The notes beneath the pieces were generated by a model, which ran no database searches, was not told where the DNA came from, and saw only the letters and a list, made by a program, of their open reading frames with translations. Of a DNA stretch of 64,000 bases, positions 9,900 through 17,743 are shown piece after piece. This stretch comes from Pseudorasbora parva (lineage: Eukaryota > Chordata > Actinopteri > Cypriniformes > Gobionidae). The DNA lies in NCBI RefSeq assembly GCF_024679245.1, contig NC_090184.1, positions 18,385,644-18,449,643 on the forward strand. Direction: 5' to 3'. The number at the start of each line of letters is the position of its first letter. Position 1 is the first letter of the stretch. Both the position numbers and the translations under genes were made by a program.

Positions 9900-12092
9900 G
9901 TGGTAGGGCTTCAGAGAGCGGTCCCCCTCGCGCGGGAACAACCGAGGTTGTCTCTCGCGCGACGCTCTCGAAGGGAAAACGATGTGGTAATCCCGCCGTC
10001 ACAGACGCTTCGGGCCACATCGTTTTTCCTAGGGCACGTTTCGATCCAGTCGCCTCGAGTAAGACCTGCGACTGGGCGGGACGAGTGTCCAAATATCGAA
10101 AATCGTATTTCGTCCCCTGCCGGGCATCCGCTTCAGGGGACGGGAAACGAGACTCAAATAACACCCGAGACCAGCCTCGAGAGGCTGATTCCCTTAGTAG
10201 ATTATCTCGGCGCATGGAAATGCCTTCCGAATATATCCACATGGGTCCTGCGTACTGTAGAAATAGGGTACAGACTGCAGTTCGATCACCCCCCGCCAAA
10301 GTTCAATGGGGTGACATGGACTGCAGTGGTGCCAGAGCGGGTTCGGGTAATGGAACAAGAAGTAAAATCCTTGCTGGCAAAGGGGGCCATAGAGTGGGTC
10401 CCGCCGTCAGAGAGGGAGGCCGGGTTCTACAGCCGGTACTTTATAGTTCCAAAAAAGGATGGAGGGCTTCGGCCGATTTTAGATCTGAGGTATCTGAACC
10501 GGTCTCTGAGGAGATTCAGGTTCAAGATGTTAACCATTCCCACGATCGTGAGTCAGATCCAGCCCAAGGACTGGTTCGTCACGATAGATTTAAAAGACGC
10601 CTATTTTCATGTCTCCATCCTTCCATGCCACAGGAAGTTTCTGAGGTTCGCTTTCGGGGGCGAAGCGTACCAATATCGAGTGCTTCCCTTCGGTCTAGCT
10701 CTTTCCCCTCGCACGTTTACCAAATGTATGGATGCAGCTCTGGCTCCATTGAGGCTTCAGGGCATCCGAATACTAAATTACATCGACGACTGGCTTATTC
10801 TGGCCCAGTCGTCCGAAATGGCAGTTCAACATCGAGATGTAGTTCTAGCACATATCCAACGCTTGGGGTTGAGGCTCAACACAAAAAAGAGCGTGTTGGC
10901 GCCAGCCCAGAAAACGACCTTTCTGGGGGTAGTATGGGATTCGGTTTCGATGCGGGCGCAACTCTCCCCCGCACGAATCAAGACCATTCTGGCGGTAGTC
11001 TCAAGAATAAAGCTAGGCCAGAGTATCACTGTGAAACACTTTCAAATAGTGTTAGGGCATCTAGCGGCAGCGTCCAACATTATTCCGTTCGGCCTGCTAC
11101 ATATGAGAGCTCTACAGTGGTGGCTGAAAACCAAGGGGTTTTCCCCCAGAGGGAACCCATTCCGTATGATCAGAGTCACGCGCAAATGCCTTCGGGCTCT
11201 AGGTATATGGAAGAAAGCTTGGTTTCTGTCCCAAGGGCCAGTCCTGGGAGCATCATGTTGCCGGAAAACCGTTTCAACAGATGCTTCCCTAACTGGTTGG
11301 GGCGCGGTCATGGAAGGCCGCTTTGCGAGGGGTCTATGGGAGGACCATCATTCGACCTGGCACATAAACTGCCTGGAAATGATGGCGGTTTACAGGGCTC
11401 TCAGGAGTTTCCTCCCAGAGCTTCGCGGGTACCACGTTCTAGTCCGTACAGACAATACGGCTGTCGTGGCATATCTGAACCACCAGGGGGGGTTGAGGTC
11501 GCGCCCGCTATGCAAACTGGCGCATCTCATTCTTCGCTGGTCACAAGACAGACTGTTATCCCTCAGGGCAATGTATATCCCGGGGATACAGAATCAGGGG
11601 GCAGATATACTATCGAGGCAAGGGCTGAGGCCCGGGGAATGGCGGCTCCACCCAGAGGTGGTGGAGGCGATTGTCAGGAGGTTCGGCCCAGTGGAAGTGG
11701 ATCTGTTTGCGTCTCGAGAGACGTCCCACTTTCCACTGTGGTTCTCCCTCACGCACCCAGCCCCGCTGGGGTTGGACGCCATGGTACAGACGTGGCCGAG
11801 GCGGCGTCTGTATGCATTTCCCCCCGTCGCTCTGCTCCCAGGGGTCCTGGAGAGGGTTCGGCAACAGGGAGTCAGTCTCCTTCTGGTAGCTCCTTGTTGG
11901 CCGACTCGGGTATGGTTCTCGGACATAATAGCGCTGCTGGCGGATCACCCGTGGCAGGTCCCTCTGAGGAGGGACCTCCTATCACAGGCGGGGGGCACAA
12001 TATTTCACCCCCGCCCCGAAATCTGGAACCTCTGGGTCTGGCCCCTGAGGGGGCCAGGTTCCGAGAGGAGGGCCTGCCGGCAGACGTTATAG
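9900..12092 (+). CDS. DIRS-B reverse transcriptase/RNase H/methyltransferase-like ORF
   Basis: This frame copies the RNA into DNA. The RT domain (residues about 130-360) shows FIVPKKDGGLRPILDLR (about 180), VTIDLKDAYFHV, LPFGLALSPRTF and the catalytic NYIDDW (about 292). RNase H (about 455-580) shows STDASLTGWGA, a Glu in NCLEMMAVYRAL and RTDNTAVVAYL. The C-terminal part (about 590-720) shows VDLFASRETSHFPLWFS and YAFPPVALLPGVL, matching the Dam-like methyltransferase region that follows RNase H in DIRS and Ngaro elements. The frame opens at 9873, overlapping the end of ORF1, and has no ATG near its start; the codon at 9900 is GTG and the first in-frame ATG is about 150 codons in. Expression by frameshift, reinitiation or splicing is therefore likely. 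No stop interrupts it. Confidence 0.88.
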   Translation: MVGLQRAVPLAREQPRLSLARRSRRENDVVIPPSQTLRATSFFLGHVSIQSPRVRPATGRDECPNIENRISSPAGHPLQGTGNETQITPETSLERLIPLVDYLGAWKCLPNISTWVLRTVEIGYRLQFDHPPPKFNGVTWTAVVPERVRVMEQEVKSLLAKGAIEWVPPSEREAGFYSRYFIVPKKDGGLRPILDLRYLNRSLRRFRFKMLTIPTIVSQIQPKDWFVTIDLKDAYFHVSILPCHRKFLRFAFGGEAYQYRVLPFGLALSPRTFTKCMDAALAPLRLQGIRILNYIDDWLILAQSSEMAVQHRDVVLAHIQRLGLRLNTKKSVLAPAQKTTFLGVVWDSVSMRAQLSPARIKTILAVVSRIKLGQSITVKHFQIVLGHLAAASNIIPFGLLHMRALQWWLKTKGFSPRGNPFRMIRVTRKCLRALGIWKKAWFLSQGPVLGASCCRKTVSTDASLTGWGAVMEGRFARGLWEDHHSTWHINCLEMMAVYRALRSFLPELRGYHVLVRTDNTAVVAYLNHQGGLRSRPLCKLAHLILRWSQDRLLSLRAMYIPGIQNQGADILSRQGLRPGEWRLHPEVVEAIVRRFGPVEVDLFASRETSHFPLWFSLTHPAPLGLDAMVQTWPRRRLYAFPPVALLPGVLERVRQQGVSLLLVAPCWPTRVWFSDIIALLADHPWQVPLRRDLLSQAGGTIFHPRPEIWNLWVWPLRGPGSERRACRQTL

Positions 12093-13069
12093 AGACCTTA
12101 CTTAGCTCTAGGGCCCCGTCTACTAGGAGATTGTACAGCCTCAAGTGGAATGTTTTCGTCACTTGGTGTAGAGAACGTGAGGTGGACCCAGTTAACTGCC
12201 CAGTGGCTTCAGTACTGGAGTTCCTCCAAGATCGTTTCTCTGCAGGGCTTACCCCGTCCACACTTAAGGTGTATGTGGCAGCTATTGGAGCTTTCCACGC
12301 TCCGTTAGGTGATGGGCCTTTGGGTAGGCATCAGTTGGTTGTACGCTTCCTTCGTGGGGCGCGTAGGTTAAGACCTGTAGTGCGTACCAGAGTTCCAACC
12401 TGGGATCTGGCAGTGGTTCTCGAAGGCCTGGCTGAGGCCCCCTTCGAACCACTGGAGACAGCAGAACCTAAGAATCTAACGCTTAAAGTGGCGTTCCTCC
12501 TAGCTATTACCTCTCTCAGGAGAGTGGGAGATCTTCAAGCTTTGGCCATCACGCCAACCTGCTTGGAGTTTGCCCCGGGAGGAGTAAAGGCCGTACTCCA
12601 CCCTAGGCCAGGGTATGTGCCGAAGGTTCCATCCAGTACGGTCAGATCTTTGGTTCTTCAGGCTTTTCATCCTCCGCCCCATGTGACGGCGGAAGAAGGG
12701 AGATTATTCCTTTTGTGTCCAGTTCGGGCCCTAAGGATCTATCTGGAAAGGTCAGCTCAGTGGAGGAAATCAGATCAACTTTTAGTGTGTTTTGGCTCAC
12801 CCAAGAAAGGGCTGCCTGCGTCAACCCCTACTATCAGTAATTGGATTGTGCAGGCAATAGCCTTGGCATATCAGGTGCGCAATCTGCCTTCACCTATTGC
12901 CTTGAGAGCCCACTCGACCAGAGGCATGGCCTCTTCGGTGGCCCTTCTGTCCGGAGTCCCTATGCAGGACATCTGTGAAGCGGCTGGCTGGGCTACTCAG
13001 CACACATTTATAAGGTTTTACAGCCTACACCTCCCTGCGACCCCCGGCGGCAGGGTACTCCAGTCCTGA
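10085..13069 (+). CDS. DIRS-B tyrosine recombinase (YR) frame
   Basis: The frame is open for 994 codons, but only the last 330 or so (from about 12050) look like a DIRS YR; the upstream two thirds lie over RT/RNase H in another frame and may not be translated as such. The codon at 10085 is GTG, so the true start is unknown. The YR part has the N-terminal core-binding block APSTRRLYSLKWNVF, the linker CPVASVLEFLQDRFSAG, first catalytic Arg in TSLRRVGD, HSTR (H-x-x-R) near 12910, GWATQHTF and the nucleophile in FYSLHL near 13020. It is expected to integrate the circular DNA at a GTT core. All the RHRY residues I would look for are present, unlike the broken copies in DIRS-A and DIRS-C. Confidence 0.85.
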   Translation: MSKYRKSYFVPCRASASGDGKRDSNNTRDQPREADSLSRLSRRMEMPSEYIHMGPAYCRNRVQTAVRSPPAKVQWGDMDCSGARAGSGNGTRSKILAGKGGHRVGPAVREGGRVLQPVLYSSKKGWRASADFRSEVSEPVSEEIQVQDVNHSHDRESDPAQGLVRHDRFKRRLFSCLHPSMPQEVSEVRFRGRSVPISSASLRSSSFPSHVYQMYGCSSGSIEASGHPNTKLHRRLAYSGPVVRNGSSTSRCSSSTYPTLGVEAQHKKERVGASPENDLSGGSMGFGFDAGATLPRTNQDHSGGSLKNKARPEYHCETLSNSVRASSGSVQHYSVRPATYESSTVVAENQGVFPQREPIPYDQSHAQMPSGSRYMEESLVSVPRASPGSIMLPENRFNRCFPNWLGRGHGRPLCEGSMGGPSFDLAHKLPGNDGGLQGSQEFPPRASRVPRSSPYRQYGCRGISEPPGGVEVAPAMQTGASHSSLVTRQTVIPQGNVYPGDTESGGRYTIEARAEARGMAAPPRGGGGDCQEVRPSGSGSVCVSRDVPLSTVVLPHAPSPAGVGRHGTDVAEAASVCISPRRSAPRGPGEGSATGSQSPSGSSLLADSGMVLGHNSAAGGSPVAGPSEEGPPITGGGHNISPPPRNLEPLGLAPEGARFREEGLPADVIETLLSSRAPSTRRLYSLKWNVFVTWCREREVDPVNCPVASVLEFLQDRFSAGLTPSTLKVYVAAIGAFHAPLGDGPLGRHQLVVRFLRGARRLRPVVRTRVPTWDLAVVLEGLAEAPFEPLETAEPKNLTLKVAFLLAITSLRRVGDLQALAITPTCLEFAPGGVKAVLHPRPGYVPKVPSSTVRSLVLQAFHPPPHVTAEEGRLFLLCPVRALRIYLERSAQWRKSDQLLVCFGSPKKGLPASTPTISNWIVQAIALAYQVRNLPSPIALRAHSTRGMASSVALLSGVPMQDICEAAGWATQHTFIRFYSLHLPATPGGRVLQS

Positions 13070-13136
13070 TTGTGCCTGGTCTCCAGCTCACAATAGGGCA
13101 GGCGTATCCTTGGTGTGGCCTAGTGGGTACTCGTTC

Positions 13137-13240
13137 CCCAAATCGTCGTTCCGACGCAGTGCGAAGTTCCCTCGATATAGGGAACGGCTCGGGTTATGTA
13201 TATAACCCTTGTTCCCTGAGAGGGAACGAGCACTGCGTCT
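13137..13240 (+). repeat. DIRS-B internal complementary region
   Basis: 13137-13182 is the reverse complement of the left end (8122 to about 8167) and 13186-13240 of the right end (about 13442-13492). They meet at AAC 13183-13185, the complement of the GTT found at both outer junctions. In the accepted DIRS model this segment aligns both ends so that they can be joined into a circle. Confidence 0.9.
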
Positions 13241-13263
13241 CGTCGCCACACCGCGTATCGCCT

Positions 13264-13495
13264 GAGAGCATTATGCTTCATCGCGATAATTGACGCTACT
13301 ATGCGCCGGGCTCCCCTTTATAGCTTCCGGGTATGCCGTCACATCTACGTCATGACGTAGGACCAATAAGGATTGGACTAGTTTCATTCATACTTCAGAC
13401 GCGTTCATGCTAAGGGAGTATCCCCAAATCGTCGTTCCGACGCAGTGCTCGTTCCCTCTCAGGGAACAAGGGTTATATACATAACCCGAGCCGTT
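13264..13495 (+). repeat. DIRS-B right inverted terminal repeat
   Basis: Inverse of 8122-8326 in its inner part, with a longer outer extension ending ataacccgagcc-GTT. It includes the CRE/ETS/TATA module in minus orientation, so it could drive antisense transcription through the element. Confidence 0.9.
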
Positions 13496-13731
13496 TTACC
13501 TAAACACGTACAATCTGGCAACCATGTGCACGTGCATGGTGCGGATGATCTGAAAATACCAATAACTAAGTAGGCTGTATATTTTATCAATCTCCATTTA
13601 AGATTTGCTTAAAGTGTCAATCACTCGGTCTGTGTTCTGTCAGGATGGTCAGGACTCACGAGTCGCTTCGCTGAACAACTGAACTGCTGTGTGCTGTGAG
13701 CTGCTGAAATAAGCCTATCAGAGCAGAGCTT
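13496..13731 (+). repeat. Host repeat copy 2, right part (left part 8091-8118)
   Basis: It continues the host repeat interrupted by DIRS-B; the left part is 8091-8118. It matches 7654-7888 with a few substitutions and short indels. Confidence 0.85.
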
Positions 13732-13864
13732 AACATTAATAATTATGACTCTTCCAAATAAGGCAAAAACAGAGCATTACATCCTAGGGACAATTTAAAG
13801 GGGTTGTAAATGGACCTGTAAAACTGCATCTGGACAATTGTTGCCCTTAAATAAGCCACTTACC

Positions 13865-13959
<95 letters not shown>

Positions 13960-14409
13960 AACAATTTAACATTGTCTCAACTCATTCTAGGGCACCTTTC
14001 CATTTTGTTTATTGAACGTTTGGATAAATCAATATCATTTGCAATCATGCTTATATTCATGAAAACAGCTCTCTTGCTCTTGAGATATTGCTTAATTTTA
14101 TTCTGTTTAAAAAAAAATCTAAATCTCAGATAACAAAAGAAATCACATTAAAAGGAAGTTATTGATTGTATTTTAAGCAGTAAGTTTTACATCAAATCAC
14201 ATTAATGATGTTAAATCAGACAATGCACCAGCAGTTTAGTGATGTCTTGCAGTTGCGGTCTTGAGTCATCTTGAGATAAAATCCAGAGTCCTCTAAGTCC
14301 AAAACCAAGACAAGACCGAGTACAAATGTGGTCGAGACTGAGACTAGACTTTGACCTTCAAAAAGACCGTTCTCGATTACTACAAAAGTAGGTAGATAAT
14401 CCAGTGTTA
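13732..14409. other. Non-coding repeat-like DNA
   Basis: No gene. It holds an (AT)n tract (separate entry). Near 14270-14350 there is a gagac/gacc-rich repetitive segment (gtggtcgagactgagactag) typical of dispersed fish repeats. Confidence 0.4.
13869..13954. repeat. (AT)n microsatellite
   Basis: About 85 bp of alternating AT. Confidence 0.95.
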
Positions 14410-14871
14410 CAGCTGTCTGATTCTGAGTGGTCAGATCGGCTCAGCATTGAGGCAGATGAAGTGCAGGTGGATTCACCTCTTCACTTACTTAGTGGATGTG
14501 CTGACCCACGCTGTGACCAAGTTAAGCATTGATTGGCCACAGAAAAAGTCCAGCCTGTGAGCAAGTTGGATGGATTCTTTTTAAAAAAGTGGGCTCGGCC
14601 ACCACACCGAGGCTTACCATTTTTCCCAGACTTACATAACTAGTTGTGTTAGTCGTGGGAAAAAACGTACTCAGCGCGGCTATCGAATCCACCAGCCTTG
14701 GATTTCAGTTGTGTCATCGGCAGGTCTGAGTCTGGCTATGGGGCGTTGCCTCGCGTCGAGGAGGCACTAGCAAGCTACCTGTCTCCCGAGGTGGCATCGT
14801 CCCTTAAAGCCCCAGTCCTGCCCACCAAGCTATGCAGGGACACTTCGTCTCTGGTGGCCAGGGCTTATAAG
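14410..14871 (+). pseudogene. DIRS-C ORF1 fragment, 5' part
   Basis: It aligns with the middle of DIRS-B ORF1. Matching stretches include the segment equivalent to AKLNIDWPQ near 14515-14540, the block around 14575-14690, and GYGALPRVEEALASYLSPE at about 14739-14795, followed by SSLKAPVLPTK and the start of LVARAYK. Stops and frame changes occur upstream of 14690, including a tag at 14641-14643 after a TTACATAAC segment. It ends exactly at the hAT insertion; CTTATAAG at 14864-14871 is the target duplication. ORF1 function is as described for DIRS-B; this copy cannot make the protein. Confidence 0.75.
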
Positions 14872-16474
14872 CAGTGGCGGCTCCAGACAATTTTGATTGA
14901 GGGGGCAATGGGGGGTCCTGGTCATTTCAATGGGGGTCTCATGAAAACGAACAAAAAATACAGTGGACACAGCTAATAACTGCATATTACTGCTACTAAA
15001 CAACAAAAACAACACAACATAACTACTTTGATTAAAATTTGCAGTTTGCAAACAATATGCTCAAACTTTAATTGCCATAGCCACACCCATGTCAGAGAAA
15101 ACAAAATATTTAGCTCCAAGCTATAGCTTTAGCATATCAGTTCTTGAGGGTTTGTTGCAGAGCCTTGAACGCAATGAAGCAATGCACAGCAACGTTCATA
15201 GTGTGGCGCTGTAATTCTTATGTTTATATTTTTTTAGGGCTGTCAATCGATTAAATATTTAATCACAAATTAATCGCACATTCTTATCAGTTCTAAATGT
15301 ACCTTAAATGAACATGTTTCAAGTTTTTAATACTCTAATCAACATGGGTATGGAGAAAAATGCATGCTTTATGCAAATGTATGTTTATTATAAACCATAC
15401 TCAGAGCATGAAGACTAGACATGTACCAAAGGTCTATTATCATGGCTATCAAAATCCAGTGTTCTGTATTTTGCGTACGTGAGTTTTTGTTGTAGATGGC
15501 TATTGCGGCACGTTTAGCTAGAATACCATACAAAACCAACCCATTGGGCCACTGAATCTGCTTAACGACAACAGTTGGGGCAACTAAAGTCTGCTAAATG
15601 ATTTAAATGTAAATGTAGGTCACAGATGATTTTCAAAAAACTTGTTCATGTCTCTTAAGCCAACAATTCAGAATAAGCGGTGATTTCTCTCATTTTAAGA
15701 ATATAAATAAAGGGAGTTTTTACACTGGCAGTTTAATTCAGAACACGGCACAGTTCAAAAGCTGTAATGTGGACCTGTGAGCACACCATATTCCACAAGT
15801 AGGATTATAGTGTGGCCCCTTTATGAGATGCGTGTTCCTGTCGGTATTTTGTGTGTGCGCCGAGCTGTGCCGCAGTGAGAGAAACGGGAGCGCTCTTGTC
15901 CAGAATAGTAACCTGCTGCTTATTGGTTTTAGCCGATTATAATGTATTTAGTTCAATAAAACACGTGTACTGTAAGTAGTGATGATGCTGTTAATGATTT
16001 ACCTCAGAAATGAGCGAGAGTGAGGTTCAGTGCATCGCGCTCGGACTGCAGAGAATGTTTTTTTTGTGAATAAACACTTTTCTTTCGACCTGCGGAGCCT
16101 AATAAAAGTTAAGCAGAAAATATGGTAGATTATGAAGGCAATAACTGCACTTGTTTCAGAGTAATGTTAATGTTAACCCTTTTCTTTCCCTATTAATGTT
16201 TGCTGCAGCATCCTTTGCGTCTATGGCTGATCTAAATTTCTCTAATACGGGCCACGGATCAAAAAGAAAATGCAATCACAATGTTAATCGCACGTTTATA
16301 TGTTGAATAAATATTTAATTATTATTGTTCTGCGTAGTTTGAAGAGAAACATTTTTAAATATTTTTCACGGATATATATAGCCTTTTTTTTTTTAATCAG
16401 TAAGAGGGTGGGAGGGGGGCGTTTTTTTAGGAGGGTCTTGAGACCCCCCAAGACCCCCCCTGGCACCGCCGCTG
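14872..16474. mobile_element. Non-autonomous hAT transposon, 1.6 kb
   Basis: The ends cagtggcggctccag (14872) and ctggcaccgccgctg (to 16474) are inverted repeats matching at 13 of 15 positions. The flanks are a perfect 8-bp duplication CTTATAAG (14864-14871 and 16475-16482), the hAT signature. Removing it and one duplication restores colinearity with DIRS-B ORF1. No transposase is encoded. An inner segment at 15238-16260 is shared with 19577-20230. Confidence 0.93.
15238..16260 (+). repeat. Dispersed repeat with tagggctgtcaatcgatta start
   Basis: It begins tagggctgtcaatcgatta. Its latter part (from about 15826) is recognisably similar to 19735-20180, including agttaagcag, cagagtaatgttaatgttaa and atggctgatct. 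It probably is a hAT-family fragment nested in the larger hAT; no right terminus or target duplication was found. Confidence 0.6.
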
Positions 16475-16482
16475 CTTATAAG

Positions 16483-16790
16483 GCGGCCGGGCACGCTGGT
16501 AGTTGCCTGCCCATCATGACGGTCCTGCAGGCCTACCAAGCGGAGCTCTTGAAAAAGCTCGATGAGGGCGAGGAACTGTCTCCCGAGGACATTACAGAGC
16601 TCAGAAAGGCCACCGGCTTGTCTCTCCGCGTCACCAAGGAGTCGGCCAGTGCCATCGGCTGCTCCATGGCTGGGTTGTGTGCGTGGAGAGACACCTCTGG
16701 CTAAACCTATCGGGGATGAAGGACAGGGAGAAATCCTTTTTGCTGGATTCCCCGATAGCTCCGGTGGGTCTCTTTGGCGGTGTGCGAGGA
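16483..16790 (+). pseudogene. DIRS-C ORF1 fragment, 3' part
   Basis: Continues ORF1 after the hAT: a segment read as VLQAYQAELLKKLDEGEELSP at about 16520-16580 corresponds to ILQAYQADLLKELDEGEGPSP of DIRS-B, followed by LRKATGLSLRVTKESASAIG. A frame change after about 16670 moves the frame, and the next block, the equivalent of LNLSGMKEKDKTFLLDSP, is in another frame (about 16700-16760). It stops near 16790, where the sequence switches to an inverted piece of YR. Confidence 0.75.
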
Positions 16791-16796
16791 CGCATG

Positions 16797-16920
16797 AGGC
16801 GGAGGATAAAACACCTAAAGAAAGACTGACCACATCCCCAAAGATGGAACTCTCTGGTGTGCCCAGGGTTCCATCTTTGGGGATGTGGTCAGTGTTTCTT
16901 TAGGTGTTTCATCCTTCGCC
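16797..16920. repeat. Near-perfect foldback at deletion junction
   Basis: Left arm 16797-16851 and right arm 16868-16922 are reverse complements with about three mismatches, around a loop of about 17 bases. The right arm is ordinary YR coding sequence; the left arm is an inverted copy of it placed between ORF1 and YR. Confidence 0.9.
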
Positions 16921-17311
16921 TCACACGCCGGCAAAGGAAGCCAGACTTCACTTGCTCTGCCCGGTAAGGGCATTGAGAGTTGATTTTGTGAGGTCTGCAC
17001 AGTGGAGGAAATCGGACCAACTGTTGGTGTGCTTTGGCTCACCCAGGAAACGCCTGCCTGCTGCTAAGCAGGCAATCAGTAATTGGATTGTACAGGCAAT
17101 AGCCCCGGGTTATCGGGTGCACAATTTGCCTTCCCCTATGGGTGTGAGGGCTCACTCTACCAGGGGCGTTGCCTCCTCAGTGGCCCTCCTTTCTGGGGCC
17201 TCGCTTCATGAGATATACGAGGTGGCGGGTTGGGCCAACCCACACACCTTCATTAGATTTTACAGGCTGAATCTCTCTGCGACGCCTGGTGCCAGGGTGC
17301 TCGTGTCCTAA
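16868..17311 (+). pseudogene. DIRS-C YR, C-terminal half
   Basis: It begins inside YR at the equivalent of VPSSTVRSLVLQAF in DIRS-B. From about 16930 it reads KEARLHLLCPVRALRV, then WRKSDQLLVCFGSPRK and AHSTRGVASSVALLSGAS with the H-x-x-R box near 17150. It ends GWANPHTFIRFYRLNL with the catalytic Tyr (about 17255) and a stop at 17309-17311. The core-binding domain and first catalytic Arg are missing because of the deletion, so it is inactive although this half is open. Closest in-window relative: 7889-8085. Confidence 0.8.
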
Positions 17312-17386
17312 GTGTACCTGGAGGACAGCTTCACACTAGGACGGGTGTGATTCGCTGTGGCATAGTGGGTATTCGTTCCCCAGAGT

Positions 17387-17482
17387 GCCATCATGATGAG
17401 GCAGTGCGAGTTCCCTCGATAAAATTAACGTCTCAGGTTATGACTATGACCCTTGTCCCCTGAGAGGGAACGAGACACTGCG
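17387..17482 (+). repeat. DIRS-C internal complementary region
   Basis: Blocks complementary to the (lost) left end and to the right end meet at AAC 17427-17429; gtctcaggttatgactatgac matches the inverse of 17715-17740. Confidence 0.75.
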
Positions 17483-17499
17483 TCTCGTTGCCACACCTT

Positions 17500-17743
17500 C
17501 TCACGTGAGAGTGCCTGCTTCATCGCAAAGCTACAGTATCTCTACTATGTGCCGCCGTTCTCTTATAGCTTCCGGGTATGCTGTCACATACTACGTCATT
17601 ACGCCACACCAATCAGGATCGATGACAGATTACATTCATGCGTCAGACGTGCTACGCTGGAGGCGTTCTCCAGTGCCGTCACGATGATGACGTGTCTCGT
17701 TCCCTCTCGGGGAACAAGGGTTATAGTCATAACCCAAGACGTT
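17500..17743 (+). repeat. DIRS-C right inverted terminal repeat
   Basis: It contains ttatagcttccggg and ctacgtcatta, the inverse of the TATA/ETS/CRE module, and ends at GTT 17741-17743. Confidence 0.75.

Larger units (their letters stand above)
8119..13495 (+). mobile_element. DIRS-B: near-intact DIRS retrotransposon
   Basis: 5.38 kb from GTT 8119-8121 to GTT 13493-13495. It contains left ITR, TATA-type promoter, gag-like ORF1, RT/RNase H/methyltransferase frame, overlapping YR frame, ICR and right ITR with an outer extension absent from the left. All three coding frames are open with no internal stops. There is no target-site duplication. The left junction (ccagt-GTT-ccc) and right junction (gagcc-GTT-ttacc) resolve to the empty-site sequence ccagt-GTT-ttacc found at 7648-7660, as expected for YR-mediated integration. 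It is the best candidate for an active element in the window. Confidence 0.93.
14410..17743 (+). mobile_element. DIRS-C: decayed DIRS with hAT insertion and deletion
   Basis: The order is a fragment of ORF1, a 1.6-kb hAT element (14872-16474), more ORF1 (16483-16790), a junction where all of RT and the start of YR are missing, YR C-terminal half, ICR and right ITR. The right end is aacccaagac-GTT with GTT at 17741-17743. The left ITR and start of ORF1 are absent. The 3' third is closest to the fragment at 7889-8085. Confidence 0.85.
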
